6,927 nucleotides of DNA from Planctomicrobium sp. Its GTDB lineage: Bacteria; Planctomycetota; Planctomycetia; Planctomycetales; Planctomycetaceae. Location: assembly GCA_029259835.1 (NCBI GenBank), contig JAJDEL010000329.1:1-6927 (forward strand), given 5' to 3'. The translations under genes were made by a program, and so were the position numbers. This document shows positions 1-6,529 of the stretch, one piece after another (within the stretch, counting starts at the first letter, position 1; every line of letters begins with the position of its first letter). The notes beneath the pieces are model-generated. The model did not search any database, had not been told where the DNA came from, and was given only the letters and a program-made list of their open reading frames with translations.

Positions 1-885
1 ATTCGTGGGAACTTTTGCACGCTTGATGAAAGCGGCAACATCAGTGACCGTCGGGCAGGTCGTATTCCGAACGAAGTCGGCATTCCGTTGTGCGAAAAAC
101 TGGATCAAATCAAAATCGAAGGCATTGAAGTTTTCGTCAAACACGTCAAAGAATACCGCCTTGTGATCGTCTTTCGTGGCGAAGGTCTCGGCGGCGATGT
201 TTATGACACGGACCCGCAAGCGACAGGCGTCCCACCGCTCGACCCGAAGCCGAAACAGGCAGGTTCAGAGAAAACCATCGAAGTTGCCAGCGAGTTCTTG
301 CGTCAGGCTCGCGAAATCCTCAAGGACGATGTACCTGCCAATTTCCTGACGATGCGTGGCATTGCAAAGATGCCTCCGATTCCGACTTTTGAAGAAGTCT
401 ACGGAACACGCGCCGCAGCGATTGCTGTCTATCCGATGTATCGCGGGCTGGCTCGGCTCGTAAGCATGGATGTCCTCGATGCCGGACAGACTCTCGAAGA
501 TCAATGCAATCGCCTCCAGCAAGCTTGGGACGATTACGACTTCTTCTTCATGCACTACAAGTACACCGACTCAACCGGAGAAGATGGAAACTTCGACGCG
601 AAAGTCCAACGCATCGAAGAACTCGATGCGGCAATTCCGCGAATCACCGCTCTCGACCCGACCGTTCTGGTCGTGACCGGAGACCACAGCACGCCGAGTT
701 TGCTGAAATCGCATAGCTGGCATCCTGTGCCAACAGTGATTTCCTCAAAAACCTGCCGCACCGATGGTGTTGTCTCTTTCGGCGAAAAACAGTGTATTTC
801 AGGGGGTTTGGGGCAATTCGAAGCGAAATACCTTATGCCGCTCGTGCTGGCGCATGCCGGTCGGTTGGAAAAATTTGGAGCGTAA
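1..885 (+). CDS. apgM: 2,3-bisphosphoglycerate-independent phosphoglycerate mutase, archaeal type (5' end cut by window)
   Basis: This enzyme interconverts 3- and 2-phosphoglycerate in glycolysis and gluconeogenesis in the cytoplasm, without a 2,3-bisphosphoglycerate cofactor. It belongs to the alkaline phosphatase superfamily. The reading frame is open from base 1, where it reads IRGNFCTLDESGNISDRRAGRI, a family-typical stretch, so the gene starts left of the window and the TTG at 88 is not the start. Visible are 294 C-terminal residues; the family is about 400 residues, so roughly 100 are missing, including the N-terminal metal site and catalytic serine. Seen here are the TDSTGEDGNFDAKV segment (about 559-609), the metal-binding GDHSTP motif (D at 682-684, H at 685-687), SHSWHPVP (709-732), and the typical end LAHAGRLEKFGA before TAA. 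The distinct iPGM of the GpmI type is excluded by these motifs. The next gene is 146 bases away and is probably a separate unit. Confidence 0.93.
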   Translation: MRGNFCTLDESGNISDRRAGRIPNEVGIPLCEKLDQIKIEGIEVFVKHVKEYRLVIVFRGEGLGGDVYDTDPQATGVPPLDPKPKQAGSEKTIEVASEFLRQAREILKDDVPANFLTMRGIAKMPPIPTFEEVYGTRAAAIAVYPMYRGLARLVSMDVLDAGQTLEDQCNRLQQAWDDYDFFFMHYKYTDSTGEDGNFDAKVQRIEELDAAIPRITALDPTVLVVTGDHSTPSLLKSHSWHPVPTVISSKTCRTDGVVSFGEKQCISGGLGQFEAKYLMPLVLAHAGRLEKFGA

Positions 886-914
886 GCCACAATCCTTGTG
901 CAGCATGTGGCTTA
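883..914 (+). terminator. hairpin at the apgM stop codon, possible weak terminator
   Basis: A perfect 9-bp inverted repeat, TAAGCCACA (883-891) and TGTGGCTTA (906-914), encloses a 14-base loop, with the left arm starting on the apgM stop codon. No T-tract follows, so it is not a canonical intrinsic terminator. It could stabilise the mRNA 3' end or aid factor-dependent termination; the role is inferred. Confidence 0.4.
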
Positions 915-967
915 TCGATGTTCAACTGCTGCAGAAAGATTGATCCATTCACCACAATTTCACGTTG

Positions 968-993
968 TCACAAATACCGAACTATTTTTGTGA
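968..993. other. inverted repeat upstream of the membrane-protein gene
   Basis: The arms TCACAAA (968-974) and TTTGTGA (987-993) are perfect reverse complements of 7 bases, 12 bases apart, and lie 38 bases before the ATG at 1032. This could be an operator or a leader hairpin. The region is AT-rich and must hold the promoter of the next gene if that gene is transcribed independently, but I find no convincing -35/-10 pair. The arms are short enough to arise by chance. Confidence 0.25.
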
Positions 994-1020
994 ACCGTTG
1001 AAGAGAAATTTACGTCTATC

Positions 1021-1026
1021 AGGGAG
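1021..1026 (+). promoter_or_regulatory. ribosome binding site of the membrane-protein gene
   Basis: AGGGAG lies five bases upstream of the ATG at 1032. It is a near-consensus Shine-Dalgarno sequence and fixes the start of this otherwise unrecognised gene. Confidence 0.7.
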
Positions 1027-1031
1027 AAGAG

Positions 1032-1748
1032 ATGTCTGAAGAGTCCGTTTCCGAGGAGACACCCGTGACCGAAAAAGAATCAGCGCCCATCAAAGGCGTC
1101 ATTCTGATGTCGTATCCCAAAATCGTTTTCATGTGGCCATCGTGGATCGCTGCATTAATTTGCGGATTCATCATGTGGTTCAAACCAGACTTGAGCACGA
1201 ATCTGGCAACCAACGTCTGCTGGGTCTTTTTAATTTTCTTCACTCTCAATTTAGTAGTGTTATCTTTCGATTTTCCAAGGGCGACATCTTTCAGTCTGTT
1301 TGCCATTATTTCAGCATGCGTCCTATTAGTGGTACTAGCTTTCAAGTCAAAGCCTGATCTTCTCCCAGTTGTTGGGAATGCCATTGCCAGCGTCAAGCCG
1401 GTTGCAAATGCAACATTTTTCTTCATCTACTTTTTTGTGATGTCGACAATCTACGCATTCGTTGCCGTATTGGTACGTTTCGACTACTGGGAAGTTCGCC
1501 CCAATGAATTGCTCCATCATCATGGAATGCTCAGCGACCTCGAACGTTTCTCAGCACCACACCTACGAATTGACAAGGAAATCAATGATATCTTTGAATA
1601 CATGTTGCTCGGTTCTGGACGGTTGATTCTACAGCCCAGTGGTGAAAAAAGAGCGATCATCCTGGATAACGTTTTCTTCATCAGTGGAAAAGAAAAACGG
1701 ATCACGAAATTGCTCGGCGCGCTTCAAGTTCAAGTTCGTCACGATTAA
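1032..1748 (+). CDS. four-helix membrane protein with PH-like C-terminal domain, function unknown
   Basis: I do not recognise a named family with certainty. The 238-residue protein has an acidic, Glu/Ser-rich cytoplasmic-looking N-terminus (1-20) with no signal peptide. Four hydrophobic segments follow at about 31-50, 59-79, 86-104 and 127-149. The C-terminal soluble part (about 150-238) begins RFDYWEVRPNELLHHHG and continues with alternating short strands (GRLILQPSG, AIILDNVFFISG) and a closing helix KRITKLLGAL. This resembles bacterial PH-like (bPH) domains that sit after membrane helices, but that assignment is inference from pattern. The ATG at 1032 is supported by a strong ribosome binding site AGGGAG at 1021-1026, five bases before it. 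The gene stands alone: 146 bases follow apgM and a strong terminator lies 11 bases after its TAA. Being membrane-bound with a soluble tail, it may sense or anchor something at the inner face of the membrane. Confidence 0.8.
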   Translation: MSEESVSEETPVTEKESAPIKGVILMSYPKIVFMWPSWIAALICGFIMWFKPDLSTNLATNVCWVFLIFFTLNLVVLSFDFPRATSFSLFAIISACVLLVVLAFKSKPDLLPVVGNAIASVKPVANATFFFIYFFVMSTIYAFVAVLVRFDYWEVRPNELLHHHGMLSDLERFSAPHLRIDKEINDIFEYMLLGSGRLILQPSGEKRAIILDNVFFISGKEKRITKLLGALQVQVRHD

Positions 1749-1759
1749 ACCCTTCATTC

Positions 1760-1792
1760 AGCCCGGACATTCAACAATGTCCGGGCTTTTTT
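1760..1792 (+). terminator. strong intrinsic terminator
   Basis: A perfect 12-bp stem, AGCCCGGACATT (1760-1771) with AATGTCCGGGCT (1776-1787), closes a four-base CAAC loop and is followed directly by a run of six T (1787-1792). This is a textbook rho-independent terminator 11 bases after the membrane-protein stop codon. It uncouples the oxidoreductase gene downstream, and it also argues against the far-upstream ATG at 1794 as that gene's start. Confidence 0.93.
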
Positions 1793-1835
1793 CATGCACA
1801 TCAGAAAAGTGAATGTCCACGGCAGAAGGTTTGAG

Positions 1836-2822
1836 ATGGCACTGTTGAAAATTGGTCAGATCGGCGTTGGTCATCCACACGCCAGTGGCAAGATGAGAAC
1901 GTTACGTGCATCCAATGACTTTGAAGTTGTCGGAGTCGTCGAGCCGAACGGCGATCTCAAAAACACATGGGAACGCGAAGAGGCTTATCAGGGACTCTCC
2001 TGGATCACTCAAGAACAGTTACTCAATGACGAAAGCGTGCAAGCGATTGCAATCGAGACAGATGTTCCAGAGCTACTTGACGTTGCCGAAACCTGCCTTG
2101 ATGCCGGAAAACATATTCATCTCGATAAGCCGGGCGGGTTTTCATTTTCCCAGTTTCAAAGGATCATGGACACAGCATCTCGAAAACACTTGATTGTTCA
2201 AATGGGGTATATGTATCGAACGCACCCTGGTGTCATGCTGCTTGATGACCTTATTCAAAAAGGGTGGATCGGCGAACCATTTGCAGTCAATGCCGTCATC
2301 GGCAAACTGGTCGGCGCGTCCACGCGTCGGGGACTCAAATCACAACCTGGAGGAATGATGTTTGAGTTGGGCGGTCACATGCTCGACATTCTGATTCATA
2401 TTCTCGGAGAACCAGAGAGCCTGCAAACTGTCAACCAGCACAGTTCACCAATTGACGATGGTTATCAGGACAACATGCTCACGGTGCTTGGGTATCCGAA
2501 ATCGCATGCGACACTCCATTGTAGTTGCAACGATGTCGATGGCTTTTCGCGCAGGCAACTCGTCGTTTGCGGAACCGAAGGAACACTCGAAATCCGCCCC
2601 ATGGCGAACCCAACCGCAAGATTGGCGCTGACGAAAGACCGAGGGAAATACAAAAAAGGCTGGCAAGATGTCGAACTTCCAAATTACGTTCGCTACGCGG
2701 GAGATATCGCCGAACTCGCCCGCATGATTCGTCACGAACAAGACCCCCGCTACTCATACGAACACGACCTCATCGTCCAGAAAACGCTTCTAGAAATCTC
2801 AGACATGCCACTGGACCCATAG
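1836..2822 (+). CDS. Gfo/Idh/MocA family NAD(P)-dependent oxidoreductase
   Basis: A 328-residue predicted cytoplasmic dehydrogenase of the glucose-fructose oxidoreductase / inositol dehydrogenase / MocA family, which acts on sugars, inositols or their derivatives; the substrate cannot be told from sequence. The N-terminal Rossmann fold shows the dinucleotide loop [11 protein letters not shown] (residues 6-16), an acidic residue after the second strand (VVGVVEPN, 31-38), and HLDKPGG (95-101), in which K98 is the conserved catalytic lysine of the EKP-type motif. The C-terminal sheet domain carries [15 protein letters not shown] (172-186), with H181 and D184 in the usual active-site positions. 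The start at 1836 is chosen because AGAAGG (1824-1829) precedes it, the Rossmann strand begins five residues later, and the alternative in-frame ATG at 1794 lies right after the terminator and adds 14 atypical residues. The gene ends with TAG. No clear promoter is visible in the 43 bases after the terminator. Planctomycetes carry many paralogues of this family. Confidence 0.9.
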   Translation: MALLKIGQIGVGHPHASGKMRTLRASNDFEVVGVVEPNGDLKNTWEREEAYQGLSWITQEQLLNDESVQAIAIETDVPELLDVAETCLDAGKHIHLDKPGGFSFSQFQRIMDTASRKHLIVQMGYMYRTHPGVMLLDDLIQKGWIGEPFAVNAVIGKLVGASTRRGLKSQPGGMMFELGGHMLDILIHILGEPESLQTVNQHSSPIDDGYQDNMLTVLGYPKSHATLHCSCNDVDGFSRRQLVVCGTEGTLEIRPMANPTARLALTKDRGKYKKGWQDVELPNYVRYAGDIAELARMIRHEQDPRYSYEHDLIVQKTLLEISDMPLDP

Positions 2823-2837
2823 GCCACGAGCATTTCT

Positions 2838-2865
2838 GAGCCGAACGCGCTAGCGCCGTAGGCTC
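2838..2865. repeat. GC-rich palindrome between convergent genes, possible REP-like element or bidirectional terminator
   Basis: Outer arms GAGCC (2838-2842) and GGCTC (2861-2865) flank a perfect 10-base palindrome GCGCTAGCGC (2847-2856), separated by a partly mismatched internal loop. It lies in the 55-base gap between two convergent stop codons, where a bidirectional terminator would be expected, but no proper T-tract follows on either strand. Its compact, imperfectly symmetric form built around GCGCTAGCGC is what dispersed intergenic palindromes look like; copy number cannot be judged from one window. Confidence 0.45.
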
Positions 2866-2877
2866 CTATTTGTCACA

Positions 2878-5667
2878 TTACCGTTGATTCGCCGGCACGG
2901 CCTGGAAGCGGAAACCGCCTTCGCCGAGGATGGCTTTCAATTCTTCCTTGAGTTCTGATCGAGCAGAAACGGTCAGCGATGTCGCCAGCATCGCCCTGAC
3001 TCTTCCTGAGCCGTTTAAACCGTTCGCGGCTCCGTTGCCGTTAACGTGTCCGTTCGAACCTCCATTTTCGCTGCTATGCGCGTTCTTGGGATCACTGGTT
3101 TCAACGACTATTGTGACTGGTGTTTTGCCAGGGTAGCGACTGAGAAGGTCGCGGACGCGTTTCATATCGTCTTCAGTATGTAGTCCTTTCTGAAAACGAA
3201 TTGCAACTTGTTTTGTGAATTCTTTCTCGGCTTCTGCCAGCGTTAAAAGTTTATTCACGATGACATTCGGCTCTCGACCACGAAAGTCGACTCTTCCTTT
3301 CACAACGACAATTGTATCAGTGACGACTTTCTCACCAGCATCAGCGAAGTCGTCTGGCCACATGATACAGCGAACTATTCCTTGTGCATCTTCAAGGTCA
3401 AAGTTCACATACTTGCTGTTGCCGTTTCGGGACGGATTTTTGGTTTGTGCTTTCTTGATGGAAGCAATCATGCCCCCCAAGGTCACATCTTTGCCATCGC
3501 CGAGTTCTTTGAGATCTTTCACCGTGTGCTGCGTAAAGGATTTAATTTGATCCGCGTATTCCGTGAGTGGATGAGACGTTAAATAGAAACCAAGCACTTC
3601 TTTCTCAATCGTCAACTTTTGACCATGCGTCCAGTCTTCAGCGGCTGGCATCGCAATATCGTCATCCTGGTCATCGGCGCTTCCATCTGAAGAAGGACCA
3701 CCAAACAAATTCATTTGCCCCATCGCCTTGTCTTTTTGACGAGAGACCGCTGCCTGAACCGCTCGCTCGATGACCAGTCGATGCTGCTCACGATTAAAGC
3801 CGAAGCCATCAAGAGCGCCTGCCTTGACCAGCGTTTCCATCGTTCCTTTGGTGAGCACTTTCGGATCGCAACGTTCGCACAAATCGAAGATATTTTTGAA
3901 TCGTCCGTTTTCATTCCGTTCTTCGACCATCGCGTGCATCGCCGCTTCACCGACACCTTTTAATGCCCCCAGACCGAATGCAATTTTCCGGTTGACTTTG
4001 TCACCTTCACCTTCCACAACCACGCTGAATTCGACATCGCAAAGATTGACATCTGGGGGAATAATTTCGACTTTCTGGCGCCGGCAATCTTCGGTATGTT
4101 CCGACATCCGCTCGCTCGACTCCATTCCACAAGAGAGCAGCGCTGCCATGAACTCTTCAGGATAGTGAGCCTTCAAAAAAGCAGTCTGATAAGCAATCGC
4201 GCCGTAAGCAGTCGAGTGTGACTTATTGAATCCGTACCCAGCAAATTTGACAATCAAATTCCAGATGCCTTCGGCTTGTTCGACACTCATGTTTTGAGCT
4301 TGAGAACCTTCGATGAACTGATCGTGGAAGCTGTCGATAATCGACTGTTTCTTCTTTGAAATCGCCTTAATACACTTGTAGGAACTGGCGAGTTCGATGC
4401 CTCCCAGGCGGTTGAGAATTCTCATCACCTGTTCTTGATAAACCATCACACCGTAAGTCTCAGCGAGAACATCATCGACGATCGGATGCACCGTCGGAAT
4501 CGGTTCACGACCAAGCTTGACGTTGACGTAGGTCATTACCATGCCGCCTTCGAGCGGACCAGGGCGATAGAGTGCCGACGTCGCGATGATGTCCTCGAAC
4601 TTGTCCGGCCTCATCTTCGTCAACAGGTCTCGCATTCCGCCCGACTCAAGTTGGAATATCCCTTTCGTTTCTCCGCGTTGCAGCAGTGCGAATGTTGCCT
4701 TGTCATCGAGCGGTATATCCTTCGGAACAATGTCAACACCGCGATGTTTTTTGACGTTCTTCACAGCCTTGTCGAGAATCGACAGGTTCCGTAAACCAAG
4801 GAAATCCATCTTCAGCAAACCAGCGGTTTCAACATCGGTCCACTGCGTCAGAACGTCATTTTTACCGGTAATTTTTTGTAGCGGGATATATTCTTCAAGT
4901 GGCTTATCAGCAATCACCACCCCAGCCGCATGAGTACCTGCAGATTTCGCGAGACCTTCCATCGCCATTGCGAAGTTAAGGAGTTCGTTGACTTGCGGAT
5001 CATTGTCGAATGCTTCTTTGAGTTCCGGCGATTCTTTCAATGCATCCTTGAGTTTGATATTCAGTGTATCCGGAACCATCTTGGCGATTTCGTCCGCACG
5101 TTTGAGCGGGACGGACAAAGCCCGCGCAACATCACGAATCGCTGCTTTGGCTTTTAATGTTCCGAACGTTCCGATCTGCGCAACGTTTTCGCTGCCGTAC
5201 TTGTCTTTCACATATTGGATGACAAGTTCCCGGCGGTCGCGGCAGAAGTCGATATCGATATCAGGCGCTTCCGACCGACTTGGATCAAGGAATCTCTCAA
5301 ACAGCAAGTCATATTTGATCGGACAAACATCGGAGAATCCGAGCAAATACGCGACAATCGCACCGCATGCCGAACCACGGGCAGTACACGGGATGCCTTT
5401 CTCAATCGCGAAGCGAGCAAAGTCCCAAACGATCAGGAAGTAACTCGAGTAACCCATTTTCTCGATCACGCCCAGTTCCAGATCTAGTCGATCCTTGTAA
5501 ACCTGATCCGGATTGACCCCGTACCGTTCAATCAGCGCTGCTTCGCAAATTTCACGAAGGTAAACCACATCATTCTTACCTTCCGGTGGAGTGAAGACAG
5601 GAAAATGCGTTGTTGTTAAGTCGAGGTTGATATCTACACGGTCAGCAATTTCCTGCGAACGAGCCAC
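2878..5667 (-). CDS. dnaE: DNA polymerase III alpha subunit, polymerase-to-C-terminal part (downstream of in-frame TAG)
   Basis: This part carries the polymerase activity of the replicase. Numbering below is for the whole gene read from 6456. The palm holds RGSACG (about 358-363), PDIDIDF with D401 and D403, and KMDFLGLRNL with D551; these match the three catalytic aspartates of E. coli DnaE (401, 403, 555). The fingers region includes ALYRPGPLEGG (about 625-636) and GYGFNKSHSTAYG (about 739-751). A helix-hairpin-helix signature GLGALKGVGEAA lies near 825-838. QMNLF at 914-918 is a clean beta-clamp-binding motif in the position of E. coli QADMF (920-924). An OB fold spans about 985-1065, and a Gly/Asn/Ser-rich linker about 1125-1152 precedes the C-terminal segment. 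The first canonical start after the TAG is GTG at 5667-5665, with no good ribosome binding site before it, and coding similarity continues upstream of it to the TAG. It is therefore better seen as the continuation of one gene than as an independent one. Confidence 0.93.
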   Translation of the reverse strand: MARSQEIADRVDINLDLTTTHFPVFTPPEGKNDVVYLREICEAALIERYGVNPDQVYKDRLDLELGVIEKMGYSSYFLIVWDFARFAIEKGIPCTARGSACGAIVAYLLGFSDVCPIKYDLLFERFLDPSRSEAPDIDIDFCRDRRELVIQYVKDKYGSENVAQIGTFGTLKAKAAIRDVARALSVPLKRADEIAKMVPDTLNIKLKDALKESPELKEAFDNDPQVNELLNFAMAMEGLAKSAGTHAAGVVIADKPLEEYIPLQKITGKNDVLTQWTDVETAGLLKMDFLGLRNLSILDKAVKNVKKHRGVDIVPKDIPLDDKATFALLQRGETKGIFQLESGGMRDLLTKMRPDKFEDIIATSALYRPGPLEGGMVMTYVNVKLGREPIPTVHPIVDDVLAETYGVMVYQEQVMRILNRLGGIELASSYKCIKAISKKKQSIIDSFHDQFIEGSQAQNMSVEQAEGIWNLIVKFAGYGFNKSHSTAYGAIAYQTAFLKAHYPEEFMAALLSCGMESSERMSEHTEDCRRQKVEIIPPDVNLCDVEFSVVVEGEGDKVNRKIAFGLGALKGVGEAAMHAMVEERNENGRFKNIFDLCERCDPKVLTKGTMETLVKAGALDGFGFNREQHRLVIERAVQAAVSRQKDKAMGQMNLFGGPSSDGSADDQDDDIAMPAAEDWTHGQKLTIEKEVLGFYLTSHPLTEYADQIKSFTQHTVKDLKELGDGKDVTLGGMIASIKKAQTKNPSRNGNSKYVNFDLEDAQGIVRCIMWPDDFADAGEKVVTDTIVVVKGRVDFRGREPNVIVNKLLTLAEAEKEFTKQVAIRFQKGLHTEDDMKRVRDLLSRYPGKTPVTIVVETSDPKNAHSSENGGSNGHVNGNGAANGLNGSGRVRAMLATSLTVSARSELKEELKAILGEGGFRFQAVPANQR

Positions 5668-5739
5668 CGCTTCAGTTTGATCTTTGAAGGTCTCGAAAAT
5701 TTGCTCAGGCGAACGAATAAAAAGTTGATCCGTTTGAAT

Positions 5740-5742
5740 CTA
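5740..5742 (-). other. dnaE: in-frame TAG stop codon inside dnaE
   Basis: The plus strand reads CTA at 5740-5742, giving TAG on the coding strand, in context CGG ATG TAG ATT CAA. Family members usually have a charged or polar residue, often lysine, right after the Arg-Met pair; AAG to TAG or CAG to TAG would each need one substitution. The following bases ATTCAA do not match the leaky-stop context CAATTA. Confidence 0.9.
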
Positions 5743-6456
5743 CATCCGCTTTTCGTCGCTGCGAAACGACTTCGTGTTCACGCATAGCAAAACATCGTGC
5801 ATCTCGGCATCGTCGGTACAAAGGTAGTGCGCATCGTTCGTCGCAACGAGCGGCAAGCCCATCCGATTCGCCAGATCGGTTGTCGCCTCACCACAGTCTG
5901 TTTGAATTTGAATATCCGCATCTTGAATTTCCATATAGAAGCGGTCGCCGAAAAGATCGCTGTACCACTTTGCAAGGTCTTCCGCTTTTTGGCGTTCATC
6001 GGCAAGAAGAAATCGGGAGAGTTCCCCGGACGCACACCCGGAGAGACAAATGATGCCTTCGTTGAATTCCTCCAGAAGTTCCTTGTCGATGCGAGGCTTG
6101 TAGTAGAACCCTTCGAGGTACGCCCGCGACGACATTTTCATCAAGTTCTGAAAACCTTTGACGTTCATTGCCAGCAGGGTGAGATGAAACGTCGCATCCT
6201 TCATCCGGGATGCACTGCGATCCGTCCGATGACCAGGCGCAATGTACGCTTCGTACCCCAGAATCGGATTGACGTCGTTCTTCTTGCAGGTTTGATAGAA
6301 CTCCAGCGAACCATACAGATTCCCGTGATCCGTTATCGCACAGGCATTCATCCCCTGCTCTTTCACCTTTGCAATCAATTCCGGAATTTTATTCGCCCCA
6401 TCCAGAAGCGAATAATGCGTGTGGCAATGCAAATGTGCAAAAGGAGGCGCGCTCAT
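5740..6456 (-). CDS. dnaE: DNA polymerase III alpha subunit, N-terminal PHP domain part (ends at in-frame TAG)
   Basis: This is the first 238 codons of dnaE. The PHP domain of bacterial replicases is a metal-dependent phosphoesterase; where its ligands are kept, as in mycobacterial DnaE1, it serves as the 3'-5' proofreading exonuclease. All nine expected ligand positions look intact: H10 and H12 (HLHCHTHYS), D19, H44 (ITDHGN), E69 (LGYEAYI), H91 (FHLTLLA), C141 (LSGCASGE), and D208 and H210 (TNDAHY). E. coli DnaE has lost several of these. The ATG at 6456 is supported by GGAG four bases upstream and by the family-typical N-terminus MSAPPFAHLH. The part ends KSFRSDEKRM then TAG, before the end of the usual PHP domain (about 280 residues), so alone it would be a truncated domain. 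A promoter lies about 75 bases upstream. Confidence 0.92.
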   Translation of the reverse strand: MSAPPFAHLHCHTHYSLLDGANKIPELIAKVKEQGMNACAITDHGNLYGSLEFYQTCKKNDVNPILGYEAYIAPGHRTDRSASRMKDATFHLTLLAMNVKGFQNLMKMSSRAYLEGFYYKPRIDKELLEEFNEGIICLSGCASGELSRFLLADERQKAEDLAKWYSDLFGDRFYMEIQDADIQIQTDCGEATTDLANRMGLPLVATNDAHYLCTDDAEMHDVLLCVNTKSFRSDEKRM

Positions 6457-6460
6457 GGTT

Positions 6461-6464
6461 CTCC
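6461..6464 (-). promoter_or_regulatory. ribosome binding site of dnaE
   Basis: GGAG on the - strand lies four bases before the ATG at 6456-6454 and supports that start. A small hairpin in the transcript, 5-bp arms at 6467-6471 and 6477-6481, lies directly upstream and could modestly affect ribosome access. Confidence 0.5.
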
Positions 6465-6505
6465 GTAACCGCTTAACGGTTCAGCAAATAGGGAAATCAG
6501 CAAGA

Positions 6506-6520
6506 ATTGAATCGTTCAAT
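6506..6520. other. perfect dyad just downstream of the dnaE promoter
   Basis: ATTGAA (6506-6511) and TTCAAT (6515-6520) are perfect 6-base reverse complements around a three-base centre. The dyad sits at about +3 to +17 relative to the predicted transcription start. It could be a repressor operator or a 5'-end stabilising hairpin; it is short and AT-rich, so chance is possible. Confidence 0.3.
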
Positions 6521-6529
6521 AGAAACGCC

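Larger units (their letters stand above)
2878..6456 (-). pseudogene. dnaE: dnaE read as one gene with a premature TAG at codon 239
   Basis: The two parts are in the same frame: their start codons, 6456 and 5667, differ by 789 bases, exactly 263 codons. The 24 codons between the TAG and the GTG at 5667 read IQTDQLFIRSPEQIFETF and on into EAVARSQEIADRV, the normal DnaE continuation. The whole is 1193 codons including the TAA at 2880-2878, a normal length for a DnaE1-type subunit (about 1160-1190 residues). No bases are gained or lost, so a single base substitution explains the break. Labelled pseudogene for the interruption only: the rest shows no sign of decay, so an error in the sequence or readthrough is at least as likely as a real loss of function. 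Confidence 0.75.

Noticed and set aside
88..90. TTG at 88 as the start of the phosphoglycerate mutase
   Set aside because: The frame stays open to base 1 and the residues before 88 match the family, so the gene extends past the left edge.
948..989. Promoter for the membrane-protein gene
   Set aside because: Candidate boxes (TTGTCA, TATTTT) have wrong spacing or poor matches, so no specific promoter can be supported.
1019..1426. 135-codon - strand open frame opposite the membrane-protein gene
   Set aside because: It overlaps a gene with a clear ribosome binding site, helices and terminator, and shows no domain of its own.
1794..1835. Upstream ATG at 1794 as start of the oxidoreductase
   Set aside because: It begins two bases after the T-tract of the terminator, lacks a ribosome binding site and adds 14 residues not expected before the Rossmann strand.
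3770..4794. Several + strand open frames of 115-131 codons within dnaE
   Set aside because: All are antisense or frame shadows of the polymerase coding region, with no ribosome binding site or family signature.
5668..5742. Intein or split-intein explanation for the dnaE break
   Set aside because: Cyanobacterial DnaE is split by an intein, but here there is no extra sequence, no intein motifs, and the break falls in the PHP domain rather than near the polymerase active site.
5740..5742. Frameshift or indel as the cause of the dnaE break
   Set aside because: Both parts are exactly in one frame and the residues on either side are contiguous in family terms, so only a substitution is needed.
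5740..5742. Pyrrolysine at the TAG
   Set aside because: Pyrrolysine is confined mainly to methylamine methyltransferases and needs the pyl genes, none of which is in view. A TAG also ends a neighbouring gene normally.
5797..6468. 223-codon open frame on the + strand opposite the PHP part of dnaE
   Set aside because: It is antisense to strongly conserved DnaE coding sequence, with no recognisable domain and a Arg/His-rich composition typical of a shadow frame.
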